From Paenibacillus sp. LS1 (lineage in GTDB: Bacteria > Bacillota > Bacilli > Paenibacillales > Paenibacillaceae), in NCBI RefSeq assembly GCF_026013365.1, contig NZ_JAPDOE010000016.1:31908-95907 (forward strand): a stretch of 64,000 nucleotides of DNA. The letters are read 5' to 3'. The notes under the pieces are model-generated. The model did not search any database. It saw only the letters and a program-made list of their open reading frames with translations, and was not told the origin of the DNA. Positions within the stretch are counted from its first letter, which is position 1. Each line of letters opens with the position of its first letter. Positions 35,050 to 43,566 of the stretch are shown here, piece after piece. The position numbers and the translations under genes are program-made.

Positions 35050-35721
35050 TCAGGATCTGCGATCCAGCCAGTGGGACAGTCTGCTACCTGTGAATTGGAT
35101 CATCTGTACCAGGATAATCATAATGATGATCGTAAATACCATAATCTCCGTTTCGAAACGCTGATAACCGTAGCGAATGGCAAAATCACCAACCCCTCCA
35201 CCACCTACAATGCCCATCACCGTCGAATAGGAGATAAAGCTAATCGTAGCTGTCGTGAGCCCCAGTACGAGACTAGATCGTGCCTCCACGTATAGGAATT
35301 TCACCACAAGCTGCATCGTCGATGCCCCCATGGAAGCAGCAGCTTCAACCACTCCCCGCGGTACATCGAGCAACGCTTGTTCCACCAGTCTCGCGTAGTA
35401 GGCAATCGCAATGACCGAGAGTGGAACGGTTGCCGCCAGTGTACCGATGGAAGTTCCCACGACAATTCGTGTGAACGGAATCATGAATACAACCAGCAGT
35501 AAGAACGGAAACGAACGAATGATGTTAACGATACTGCCGAGTACAAAGGACAATGCTTGATTCTGATACCGTTGTCCTCTCTGGAATAAGTACAGGAGTG
35601 TACCCAGAGGTAACCCAATCAGAACAGCTGCCGCAATGGAGATGCCCACCATGACAAAAGTCTCTCCGATCGCCTGCCATATCTCATGCTGATACTTCAG
35701 CACAGACTCAGGTAACTTCAT
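35050..35721 (-). CDS. metI: Methionine ABC transporter permease
   Basis: A 223-residue permease of the MetI family with five membrane helices. The EAA loop that contacts the ATPase is visible as DVPRGVVEAAASMGASTMQLV near residue 140, and the family stretch RSFPFLLLVVFMIPFTRIVVGTSIG lies near 70-95. Its start overlaps the metN stop by four bases (ATGA), so the two are translationally coupled, and metQ follows after 83 bases. Length is normal. Confidence 0.92.
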   Translation of the reverse strand: MKLPESVLKYQHEIWQAIGETFVMVGISIAAAVLIGLPLGTLLYLFQRGQRYQNQALSFVLGSIVNIIRSFPFLLLVVFMIPFTRIVVGTSIGTLAATVPLSVIAIAYYARLVEQALLDVPRGVVEAAASMGASTMQLVVKFLYVEARSSLVLGLTTATISFISYSTVMGIVGGGGVGDFAIRYGYQRFETEIMVFTIIIMIILVQMIQFTGSRLSHWLDRRS

Positions 35722-36527
35722 GACTTGTCCTCCTGTTCTGCCTTACGGAACCCAAACGAACCTGCCATCCCGTATTCTTCACCCGCAAGCAAGGAGGTCA
35801 GCAGATCAGGCTGCGGAGCAGGGATACTGCTCACTTCCGCTTTAGACAACGTACGAACGAGTCTCCCATCCTTCATGACCGATATCCTGTGACATAGTCT
35901 ACGAGCCACTTCCATCTCATGCGTCACTACGACAATGGTCACGCCCAGCGTTTCATTGATATGACGAAGCACATCCAGGATACCGTTCGTGGTCTGTGGA
36001 TCAAGCGAAGAGGTCGGTTCATCACAGAGCAGCACATCCGGACGACTGGCAAGTGCTCGTGCAATCGCCACACGCTGCTTCTGTCCTCCGCTGAGCTGAG
36101 CAGGATATTGATCTGCCTTGTCTTCCAGTCCAACAAATCGCAGTACCTCAAGTCCACGTTCAACTCGCTGCGCACGAGATATACCCGCAAGCTCCAATGG
36201 CATGCAGACATTGCCACTCACCGTTCGGTTACTGACAAGATTGAAGTGTTGAAAGATCATGCCAATGGATCTTCGTGCCTGACGCAGACTACTTTCATTC
36301 ATCTGGGTCAGGTGCTGCCCATTCACAACAACCTCACCATCATCCGGCTTTTCCAATCCGTTGAGCATCCGCAGAAGTGTAGATTTGCCTGCTCCACTCG
36401 ATCCAATGATGCCATGTATTTCTCCTTGTCCCACTTCGAGGGACACCGAGCTTAATGCTTCGAATCCCTGATCTGCACGGGAACCGCGCTCGTTATAACG
36501 TTTGCTTACACCATATAATGAGATCAT
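35718..36527 (-). CDS. metN: Methionine ABC transporter ATPase lacking the usual C-terminal regulatory domain
   Basis: An ABC ATPase of 269 residues: Walker A GSSGAGKS near 40, Q-loop FQHFNLV, signature LSGGQKQR near 147, Walker B VLLCDEPTSSLD, and H-loop VVTHEME. The sequence through CHRISVMKDGRL matches MetN. MetN proteins are usually about 340 residues because a C-terminal NIL/ACT-like domain binds methionine and shuts the transporter down. Here only about 45 non-conserved residues follow the ATPase domain, so that domain is absent. First gene of metNIQ; the start at 36527 follows GGGAGGA. No S-box riboswitch precedes it. Confidence 0.88.
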   Translation of the reverse strand: MISLYGVSKRYNERGSRADQGFEALSSVSLEVGQGEIHGIIGSSGAGKSTLLRMLNGLEKPDDGEVVVNGQHLTQMNESSLRQARRSIGMIFQHFNLVSNRTVSGNVCMPLELAGISRAQRVERGLEVLRFVGLEDKADQYPAQLSGGQKQRVAIARALASRPDVLLCDEPTSSLDPQTTNGILDVLRHINETLGVTIVVVTHEMEVARRLCHRISVMKDGRLVRTLSKAEVSSIPAPQPDLLTSLLAGEEYGMAGSFGFRKAEQEDKS

Positions 36528-36557
36528 GGAGAGTCCTCCCGTGAATGATCATGCATG

Positions 36558-36653
36558 GTTCTTAAGAACACATGAAGAAAGCCCGCACAGCCGATAACCG
36601 GAGCGCGAGCAAGCCTGTTCATTTATAATAAATCAACATCCCTTACGAGACAA
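36558..36653 (-). promoter_or_regulatory. metN upstream region: promoter, hairpin and palindrome
   Basis: On the minus strand TTGTCT (36653-36648) and TATTAT (36630-36625) are 17 bases apart. A GC-rich hairpin with a few mismatches and G-U pairs (36610-36581) then runs into TTTCTT, and a 12-bp palindrome GTTCTTAAGAAC lies at 36558-36569. The hairpin may end the upstream PQQ-like gene, or it may attenuate metN transcription starting at the promoter just before it. The palindrome could be an operator. Typical S-box cores are absent. Confidence 0.5.
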
Positions 36654-36657
36654 GCTT

Positions 36658-38967
36658 TTAAGGTGAGATTGCCTCTTGCAGGCGGCTGGCTTCATATACA
36701 CGAAAACGTCCGTTGGACGAACCCACATATACTTCATTTCCGATTCGGTTAATCGTTCCATTCTTCGCATCTAGGTCCCGATGTTCCGGGCTTCCCATCA
36801 CAACGTCATGTACACGACCTAGCAATGCTCCATTCTTCTTATTCAATACGAGCAGATTCTCGTCCATAGGCAGCAGCAACTGATCATCAATGATCAGATA
36901 ACTTCCCTGATTCGTTGGATACCTTAGCGTTGCAATCGTATCTTTGGCACTCCAACGCGTCTCCCCCGTTTTATAATCCAAAGCCGCTGGATAGCCGTTC
37001 TTAATCACATACAACTGATCCTCTTCCACCAGGCCACGTTCAACCTTGCCCTTGAGCGTCCAGCGTGCTTTGCCTGTCTTGGCATCGTACAGGGTGGTTG
37101 TAAAATCTTCATATCTTCCGTAATGATCGCCGTTTTTGTTCTCCCGGATCAACAGCATGCCATCATTCAGCACCTCAAATCTCTGTCCTGCCCGAGCAGG
37201 AAATTGTGCAAGTTTCTTGCCCGTGTTCAGATCAAGCAGTAGCCATTGATTATCCAGCGATATCCATCTTTCGGCATTCGTGGTTGCAAAGGGATTCAGA
37301 CGTTCGATCCCATCAAAATATGGATCATTCCCAAGTTGTTCTATGGTGGATCGTTTGGCCTTCAAGCTCCATGCGGTTCGGCCCGATTGCGGATCGGCTG
37401 CAACCAGTTTATTCTTTTCCCAGTACAACACATAAGGGTCATCTGCACTCTTGTTCAATAGTTCATAACCTGTAGTCAGTTTGCGCGTCCACAATGTTTT
37501 TCCGTTCGCACTGTCCAGAACCGTCAACCTGCTATTGCTTGAGCCTTCATTTATCGGACTATTCACAACCACGACGTTTTTTGCCGCAGTAATGCCATTC
37601 AGACTGAAATTTTGCTTAGGGGTGTACTCCCATGTGACCTTTCCGTTCTTCAAGTTCAGATGACGGATACGCTCCACGTATTTTTTCTTGTCAGGGTCAT
37701 AATCGCTGTAGATTGTAACGTATTGGCGTCCTGTCTCCAACTCTGCCTGCAATCTTCCAAAACCCCCATTAATCCTCCATAATTTCTGGCCCGAATGTCG
37801 GTCAAGAGCATATATGGAGCCTTCGTGGTAATCCCCGCTAAATCCACCGTCATCCCCTTTCATCAGGAGCACGTCATCCGTGGCTGCTTGTAAAAAAGTG
37901 TAGTTAATATCCCCCTGGTTCGTCCAAAGCGGTTTCCAAGGGATTGTCGTCGGCAGTGTTGTGCCATAGATTTTTGTTGTGAACCCATATTCATCCGCCC
38001 GACTGATGTTCCAATCGGAAACAACAGCATTTCGATTATCCTGTGGTAGATTCCAGCGTGTCCTGACCACCTTGCCATTCTTGTTGAATGTGACCAGATA
38101 TTGCCCATCTTCCCGCTCATATCTCCAGGTCTGTCCAATACTCATTGAATAACCCGTGTAATTTAGATTGCTTGAACTCTCTTTCCAATCCGGCTCGCCT
38201 AACCACTCAGCCACTTGTTTGGAGGTGGTTGCCTTATTCAGCTTAATATCTGTCAGATGGCGTATAACCGAAGTCTGCAGCGATGCCTCCTGATCGAACC
38301 AGCCATCAGCGACATTCATTCGATGATCTATATCCTTTTCCTTGATCCAGAGCAGTACAGGGCGATAAGTGGACGATTCCTTATTCCAGATTCGAGGGGC
38401 AATGGAGACGCCATACCAGCCATCCCACGCCGCAACAATAACAGCTTTATCTGTTAGCCTTTTCTCAAAAGACCAGGTTGAAGCACTACCCGGGGCCAAA
38501 TACAGCTTACTGCCCGATTGAAGCGTGAAGCTTTGGGGAGCCGTTTTCGTCATGCTTCTGCTCCCTTTCAGCGCATACCAACTTGGCAGCCAAAAGTCTC
38601 CTTGCTCGGATGACTTGACCTGTATCCACTCACCACGAACCGATGCCAGGGTATACTTTTCACTTTTCGTCGTATAGTATTCAATCCTCATCTGGTCAGC
38701 AGCCACACTGCCTTCCCTCCTGTTTTTGAACAGAGGGATGTCGGTCATGAGCGTAACAGGTTCACCTTGTTTGTAGACCAACTGTGTTGATGAGGCTTGG
38801 GGACTTGCCCCCAAGGCTTGTGGCGTTGTAGCCGAAGCTTGTCCTCCAAGCACGACCATTTTGGAATCCAGGAGCATCCATCCCGTCAACAGCACAGCAG
38901 ATAATCCAGTCATGGTAATCCATTTGTACCCTGGTCTCTGCCAGTCAGGCCCCGTCTTCACTCTCAT
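36658..38967 (-). CDS. Membrane-anchored PQQ-like beta-propeller protein
   Basis: A 769-residue protein with an N-terminal membrane helix (about 15-37) acting as signal or anchor, so the rest is outside the cell. Residues 65-240 contain SH3-like stretches (PLFKNRREG, VRGEWIQVKSS, WDGWYGVSIAP). Residues 370-765 are PQQ-type beta-propeller repeats: IYALDRHSGQKLWR, LNLKNGKVTWEY, LDSANGKTLWTR, ADPQSGRTAWSL, YDAKTGKARWTL and LDYKTGETRWSA. No PQQ dehydrogenase residues are present, so it is more likely a binding or scaffold protein. The ATG at 38967 follows GGATGGGGA. It lies between metN and ykoC and is unrelated to either as far as I can see. Confidence 0.82.
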   Translation of the reverse strand: MRVKTGPDWQRPGYKWITMTGLSAVLLTGWMLLDSKMVVLGGQASATTPQALGASPQASSTQLVYKQGEPVTLMTDIPLFKNRREGSVAADQMRIEYYTTKSEKYTLASVRGEWIQVKSSEQGDFWLPSWYALKGSRSMTKTAPQSFTLQSGSKLYLAPGSASTWSFEKRLTDKAVIVAAWDGWYGVSIAPRIWNKESSTYRPVLLWIKEKDIDHRMNVADGWFDQEASLQTSVIRHLTDIKLNKATTSKQVAEWLGEPDWKESSSNLNYTGYSMSIGQTWRYEREDGQYLVTFNKNGKVVRTRWNLPQDNRNAVVSDWNISRADEYGFTTKIYGTTLPTTIPWKPLWTNQGDINYTFLQAATDDVLLMKGDDGGFSGDYHEGSIYALDRHSGQKLWRINGGFGRLQAELETGRQYVTIYSDYDPDKKKYVERIRHLNLKNGKVTWEYTPKQNFSLNGITAAKNVVVVNSPINEGSSNSRLTVLDSANGKTLWTRKLTTGYELLNKSADDPYVLYWEKNKLVAADPQSGRTAWSLKAKRSTIEQLGNDPYFDGIERLNPFATTNAERWISLDNQWLLLDLNTGKKLAQFPARAGQRFEVLNDGMLLIRENKNGDHYGRYEDFTTTLYDAKTGKARWTLKGKVERGLVEEDQLYVIKNGYPAALDYKTGETRWSAKDTIATLRYPTNQGSYLIIDDQLLLPMDENLLVLNKKNGALLGRVHDVVMGSPEHRDLDAKNGTINRIGNEVYVGSSNGRFRVYEASRLQEAISP

Positions 38968-39062
38968 TCATCCCCATCCATTAGAAGTTATTTCCATATA
39001 GACGCCTGTGATCAGGAAATAGTTACCGTTTACCTTAATATATTTCTCTTCATCTTCCCGTA

Positions 39063-39857
39063 TTACCTCACATCCACCATGGTAGCATGATAAGGAAAAG
39101 TGTCCCCCATGTAATAAGCAGCGGTTAAGGTGAGCATATAATAAAATACAAACCACAGATCAGCTCGGGAATAGCCAATCTGAATGTAATACGTTCGGCT
39201 CGCTCCATCTGTGAACCCTTTCGCTTCCATCGCTACCGCCATTCGCTGTGCACGGCGAATGCTCTGTGCCAGCAGCGGAATAGCGTAACGCTTGAGTGTA
39301 CCATACACATTCCAGCGAGAGCCGTGTTGCCTTGTTCCACGAATGCGAATCGCATAACGGAGCGTCTGGAATTCATCCAGCAAAATCGGGATCATGCGCA
39401 TCGCGGCCAGAAAGCTATAGGCATATTTTGCGGGAAGCCTCCACTGCTGCATCAGGGAATAAAACAGTCTCACAGGCTTGGTCGTAAGACCAAAGAGTAA
39501 CCCTGCCGCGGCCATAGTCAGCGAGCGAAAACCCAAGTGTAGACCGCGATAGAAACTCTCTTCGGTTATGTGAATCAACCCCCACTTATACCATGTGGTC
39601 TCGCCCTTACCAAACATCATCATACCTGTAGACGTGAAGATAAACACCAGAATGAATGGTGATGAGTACAGCATCAATCTATACCACGGGTGGCCTGTCC
39701 AGCACAGTAATAGCATCATCGCCACAGCAACGTTGGCCATTACATTCAGATTGTGAATAAGGATAACGAAGACAAACATCAATGTCAGAATAATCATCTT
39801 CAAGCCGGGATTGACGGCATGAAGCCAGGTTTCACGGTGAGGAAACGACAGTTGCAT
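39063..39857 (-). CDS. ykoC: ECF transporter T component (transmembrane, energy coupling)
   Basis: A 264-residue EcfT-type membrane protein with five to six helices. The coupling motif AMEAKGF near residue 215 and the preceding AQSIRRAQRMA contact the ATPase grooves. The ATG at 39857 follows GGGAGG by seven bases; the upstream in-frame ATG at 39875 contains that ribosome site. It overlaps the end of the ATPase gene by 26 bases. Together with the ATPase and YkoE-like gene upstream, it forms a dedicated transporter for thiamin or its pyrimidine precursor under TPP riboswitch control. Confidence 0.88.
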   Translation of the reverse strand: MQLSFPHRETWLHAVNPGLKMIILTLMFVFVILIHNLNVMANVAVAMMLLLCWTGHPWYRLMLYSSPFILVFIFTSTGMMMFGKGETTWYKWGLIHITEESFYRGLHLGFRSLTMAAAGLLFGLTTKPVRLFYSLMQQWRLPAKYAYSFLAAMRMIPILLDEFQTLRYAIRIRGTRQHGSRWNVYGTLKRYAIPLLAQSIRRAQRMAVAMEAKGFTDGASRTYYIQIGYSRADLWFVFYYMLTLTAAYYMGDTFPYHATMVDVR

Positions 39858-41409
39858 CAGATAACCTCCCGTCATCCACCGTCCAGATTCGGGTGCAATA
39901 TCTTTTTACAATCTCACGGTCATGGGTAACCATAACGATGGCTGTTCCTTCACGCCGCAATTGCTCCAGTTGTGCCAGCATGGCGAACGTATTGCGGGCA
40001 TCCTGTCCAAATGTAGGTTCATCCAACAGCAAAATACGCTGCTCTCTCACCAGTGCGGAGGCAACACTCAAGCGTCGTTTCTGCCCCATCGATAATTGGT
40101 AAGGATGACGCTCGGACAGATCGATTAGCCCAAATTGCTTGAGCATATGCTCAGTCCTGTCATGTCTTTCTTTCGTAGTAAGCGTGCCCCCAAGCAAGGA
40201 GAATTCCACTTCTTCCGCGACGGTGTTGGTCACAAATTGAAATTCCGGATTCTGAAATACAAACGCAATTCGATCTGCGAGCTGCTCCGTTTTGCCAGAG
40301 AGCTGACCATCCACCTCATAGTGACCTGTCGTTTTCAAAATATTTATCAGGGACAATAAAAACGAACTTTTTCCAGCTCCGTTAGCTCCCACAACACCGA
40401 CCCAGTCTCCATGCCATACCTTGGCCTGTTCCACCTGAATGGAGGATTTTTTTCCACGCCATCCGGTGAACTGCTGCAAATCTAATGCAGGCTGATGTGG
40501 CGATGATACAGGGGATAAGGATGATACGTGAGATACGGGGAATATCCCAATTGTTTCGGATAAACTAGAGGCTTGCTCTGCTTCCAAGCTCGGAAAGCCC
40601 TGATCCTCACATGCCCGGTGCTCTCCAGAAATACTTCCTACTTCCTCCTTTGCTGCCTTCTCCTGCTCCCGCTCCTCCCACACGCCCGGATACCAGATTC
40701 CATAAGCCTTCAGTTTGTCACGTTCATGCGTGAATACCTGCTGTGCTGGCCCATCTGCCACGATCTTTCCTTCAGGTGATAACACAACGATGCGGTCGAC
40801 CATATCGACAATCTCATTAATTTTATGTTCAACGATAATTAACGTCTTGTCACTGGCGATCCGTTTGACGGTATCCCACACCTGGGAAGTCCCCTCATCA
40901 TCCAGCAGTGCAGTGGGTTCATCCAGAAACAACACCTCCGGGTCCATGGCAAGCATCGAAGCGATCGCAAGACGCTGCTTCATCCCCTGAGACATCGATT
41001 GGATTAATGTCCGATTTTGTTCAAAGGATAACCCTACCTGATCCAGATAATATTCAATCAGACCCGCCATCTCTTCACGCGTAATATTTCGATTTTCCAG
41101 CACAAATGCGATCTCCTCATCCGTATAGGACATACAGAACTGGGTATCCGGGTCTTGAAAGACCACTCCCGCCTTTGTCGGAATCTGGATATCATCACAT
41201 TTCATCGGGATCTCAACTGAACGTGGTATCAGACCGCTCAATATTTGCAATAACGTCGATTTCCCGGAGCCGCTCGGGCCAAGCAACAGTACTTTCTCTC
41301 CTTGACGCACAGAAAGAGACAAGCCTTGAAATACCAAGGCCTTCTCTCCCGGGAACTTGCATCTTAGATTCGTCACACTTACCGCTTGCGAATTCCCTTC
41401 CCCGTTCAT
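39832..41409 (-). CDS. ykoD: ECF transporter ATPase with two fused nucleotide-binding domains
   Basis: A 525-residue tandem ABC ATPase (fused A and A'). Domain 1 has GPSGSGKST near 45, signature SMSQGMKQR near 137 and LFLDEPTALLD. Domain 2 has GANGAGKSS near 345, signature LSMGQKRR near 440 and LLLDEPTFGQD. A linker of about 70 residues (240-310), rich in Glu and Ser, joins them. The layout matches Bacillus YkoD. The start at 41409 is the base after the ykoE stop, so the genes are translationally coupled; ykoC overlaps its end. It powers uptake in the cytoplasmic membrane. Confidence 0.9.
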   Translation of the reverse strand: MNGEGNSQAVSVTNLRCKFPGEKALVFQGLSLSVRQGEKVLLLGPSGSGKSTLLQILSGLIPRSVEIPMKCDDIQIPTKAGVVFQDPDTQFCMSYTDEEIAFVLENRNITREEMAGLIEYYLDQVGLSFEQNRTLIQSMSQGMKQRLAIASMLAMDPEVLFLDEPTALLDDEGTSQVWDTVKRIASDKTLIIVEHKINEIVDMVDRIVVLSPEGKIVADGPAQQVFTHERDKLKAYGIWYPGVWEEREQEKAAKEEVGSISGEHRACEDQGFPSLEAEQASSLSETIGIFPVSHVSSLSPVSSPHQPALDLQQFTGWRGKKSSIQVEQAKVWHGDWVGVVGANGAGKSSFLLSLINILKTTGHYEVDGQLSGKTEQLADRIAFVFQNPEFQFVTNTVAEEVEFSLLGGTLTTKERHDRTEHMLKQFGLIDLSERHPYQLSMGQKRRLSVASALVREQRILLLDEPTFGQDARNTFAMLAQLEQLRREGTAIVMVTHDREIVKRYCTRIWTVDDGRLSDATVVSSP

Positions 41410-42003
41410 CTAATCCAGAGCCTCATAATCTTGTTTGGATACTGGTCTGAGCGAACGCGTTACACCGGTCAGTTCCAATGCTTTGGCGAGATAATAAGCG
41501 AACACTCCGGCAATCAGAATACTTCCAATGAAGCGGAACCCGATAAATAATGTATAGTTCCACGCCGAGAGTGAATCAATATACCCGTACTGGTAATCCA
41601 GCAAGAGTGAAGCCGCCGCTGCACCTATGGCTGCAAGACAGGTGACAAACAGATTGGTTTTGCGATACAAAAATGCAGCGAAGAATATCTCGGCTCCGAG
41701 TCCTTGCAACAGACCGTATACAAGTGTGGACATGCCCCATTCACTACCCAGAAAGGCACTTACCGTTGAAGCCGCAACTTCGGCAAGAATCGCCACGCCT
41801 GGTTTACGAATGATGACAAATGCAAATGTGCCTGCCATAAACCACATGCCGTAGATCATCTGCTCCGCATGAACGCCGAATGGTTTCATCAGGTCATACG
41901 TAGGTCCCCATATCTTGTAAATCACTCCGAACACCACTGCGATCACGATGGTTACCAGAATATCCGTTAGTTTCAATCGTTTGTTGCCTGCTGTTATTGC
42001 CAT
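41410..42003 (-). CDS. ykoE: ECF transporter S component for thiamin/HMP, YkoE-like
   Basis: A 197-residue integral membrane protein with about six helices. EWGMSTLVYGLLQGLGAEIFFA near residue 100-120 and GIWF/GMWF-type helix 2 with IRKPG match Bacillus YkoE, the substrate-binding component for hydroxymethylpyrimidine or thiamin. The ATG at 42003 follows GGAAGGAAG; the frame is open further upstream to a TTG at 42057, but that lies in an inserted repeat. It leads the operon ykoEDC. The leader has a TPP riboswitch (42425-42522), a terminator (42238-42266) and a MITE-like insertion (42052-42218). No ykoF gene is present. Confidence 0.87.
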   Translation of the reverse strand: MAITAGNKRLKLTDILVTIVIAVVFGVIYKIWGPTYDLMKPFGVHAEQMIYGMWFMAGTFAFVIIRKPGVAILAEVAASTVSAFLGSEWGMSTLVYGLLQGLGAEIFFAAFLYRKTNLFVTCLAAIGAAAASLLLDYQYGYIDSLSAWNYTLFIGFRFIGSILIAGVFAYYLAKALELTGVTRSLRPVSKQDYEALD

Positions 42004-42051
42004 CTTCTCTACTTCCTTCCTCTGCTCCCTGTGGGGGTTGTAAAAGTGTGT

Positions 42052-42218
42052 GTTCAAAAAGACTGGTTTTCAGTACCAAGAAGATGGGATGAAGCTAGAA
42101 ATGGAGTAGCGGAGCGTAGGGAAAACTACGTGAGCAACGGACATTTCGGCTGAATTCCATATTCGATGCTGATGATGCCGTCAGGCATCCTTCGTAATCA
42201 AAAGCAGACTTTTTGAAC
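42052..42218. mobile_element. MITE-like element with 19-bp terminal inverted repeats
   Basis: GTTCAAAAAGACTGGTTTT (42052-42070) is the near-perfect inverse of AAAAGCAGACTTTTTGAAC (42200-42218), two mismatches. The 167-base unit has no coding frame worth the name. Its interior is a mosaic with GAGCAACGGACATTTCGGC and GATGATGCCGTCAGGCATCC. It lies between the leader terminator and the ribosome site of ykoE, so it is part of the ykoE mRNA leader. I remember similar units in other Paenibacillus genomes, but no copy was found elsewhere in this window. Confidence 0.65.
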
Positions 42219-42237
42219 AACCTATAAAAGTAAACAA

Positions 42238-42266
42238 AAAAAGCCTCCCCGGTTCCGGGCAGGCCT
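42238..42266 (-). terminator. Leader terminator of ykoEDC (riboswitch expression platform)
   Basis: Minus-strand GC-rich stem (GCCTGCCCGG with CCGGGGAGGC, one G-G mismatch, loop AA) followed by seven T. It lies about 160 bases after the TPP aptamer and before ykoE. Confidence 0.82.
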
Positions 42267-42424
42267 TACGCACAGGATACAATCCTCACAACGATGTATG
42301 GGATGGATGTCGAAAAGACGGAATATCAATCACTCCCTCTCCGTTGCAGCAGACCAACCACCGTAGCTAAAAGAAGTTATGTTTGTTTTCCCCATTAATT
42401 TGCACATTTCACCCTTACACATTG

Positions 42425-42522
42425 TAAATCCATGTTCTCTACGCTGGCATTACCCAGATCAGATGTACGGTCAGCGGCACAAGGCCACTCTCTCAGCCCA
42501 ACTTCATTGAGCTCCCGGTTCA
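42425..42522 (-). promoter_or_regulatory. TPP riboswitch of ykoEDC
   Basis: On the minus strand the THI-box landmarks appear in order: GGGCTGAGAGAGTGG, then ACCGTACATCTGATCTGGG, then TAATGCCAGCGTAGAGA. These are the CUGAGA pyrimidine-sensing and the CUGAUCUGG...AAUGCCAGCGxAG pyrophosphate-sensing strands. TPP binding should favour the terminator at 42238-42266 and shut down ykoEDC. Confidence 0.93.
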
Positions 42523-42572
42523 CTTATTTCATTGCTTCTAATGTACATCAGATGGGTAATTGTGGCAATCTT

Positions 42573-43241
42573 TTAATATTGCGTGTTTCCAGACTGGCTC
42601 GTTTTCCCTGAAGCAAAGCCCTTGAACAGCGTTGGCACTTTGGAATAACGTGTATTTGTGATTTTACCTACAGTGGAGCTGCTATCTGTCCGCAGGATGG
42701 AATCCTTTACATTAGAAATGTCAGAGTTGGACACATTCATTGTGACCGCATAGGATGTTCCGCCATTTTGACGCACCAGCTTACCGATATCATCCGCTCT
42801 GAAATTTTTAATATTGATCGTACCGGAGGCATTCATCTGGAACACTTTGTCATAGGCCTTGTACGCTGCACCACCCGTGATATTTACAGTCCCTGCAGAT
42901 TTCAGCGTGAGCGCATCCTCACCGACATCCTTCCAGGTTACATTTTCAATATTGCAGTTGCCATAACAGTGCACGCCATCCGCAGCTGGTGCTTCAATCA
43001 CAACATTTTTCAACGTAGCTCCTGCTTCCAGTCGGAAAATAGGTTTCTGGTTCTCGGCCTGGCTACCATCTCCTAATGTTTTGGGATCTGCGGCAACACT
43101 TTTACCTTTCCCATCATACGTCGTTCCTTTAGGAACAATAATCGTTGTCTTCACAATCTCGGGAGCTGCCGACACCGGAATTGCACCAAATGCAGAAGCA
43201 AGCAGACCCACTGACAACAACACCGTCAACATCTTTTTCAT
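42573..43241 (-). CDS. Secreted pectate lyase, polysaccharide lyase family 3
   Basis: A 222-residue protein: a signal peptide (about 1-26, ending VSA-AP) and a single right-handed parallel beta-helix. Family 3 landmarks are IIVPKGTTYDGKGKSV, QKPIFRLEAGATLKNVVIE, ADGVHCYGNCNIENVTWKDVGED, ALTLKS and KVFQMNASGTINIKNF. Such enzymes cut polygalacturonate by beta-elimination with calcium. Length is normal for PL3. The ATG at 43241 follows GGGAGG by ten bases; an upstream in-frame ATG at 43298 has no site. It is a single gene, 325 bases upstream of which are empty except for the terminator of the radical SAM gene. Confidence 0.9.
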   Translation of the reverse strand: MKKMLTVLLSVGLLASAFGAIPVSAAPEIVKTTIIVPKGTTYDGKGKSVAADPKTLGDGSQAENQKPIFRLEAGATLKNVVIEAPAADGVHCYGNCNIENVTWKDVGEDALTLKSAGTVNITGGAAYKAYDKVFQMNASGTINIKNFRADDIGKLVRQNGGTSYAVTMNVSNSDISNVKDSILRTDSSSTVGKITNTRYSKVPTLFKGFASGKTSQSGNTQY

Positions 43242-43501
43242 AAATAAACATCCTCCCTTATTTGAATTCAATAGGTTCAAGCAGAGACTTGTCTTCATAT
43301 AACTAAGAGAGAAATCTCTGTCTTCGGAACCTACCCTGATCCTACCAAATGAAGGAATGTTACGAGAATAATCATTAGGTCACGTAACCATTTTCCAGCA
43401 TAGGACCTGATGTTTCAGCATGTTTTGCGGTATCATGTCTACTTGTTATGTACCGATATCAACTTCGGATATGCTCTATTTACAGCCTCAATAACACAAC
43501 A

Positions 43502-43536
43502 AAGACCACATCATCTGTTATAGACAACGTGATCTT
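43502..43536 (-). terminator. Possible terminator of the radical SAM gene
   Basis: Minus-strand 8-bp stem AAGATCAC (43536-43529) with GTGGTCTT (43509-43502), one G-U pair, 31 bases past the stop. The T run after it is weak. Confidence 0.45.
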
Positions 43537-43566
43537 ATAGAGAGTTAAGTAATTCACTAATATAGT

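Noticed and set aside
36528..36657. S-box (SAM) riboswitch ahead of metNIQ
   Set aside because: Expected, but the conserved AGAGAGGTGGAGGGA and GGCAACC-type cores are absent on the minus strand; only a hairpin and a palindrome are there.
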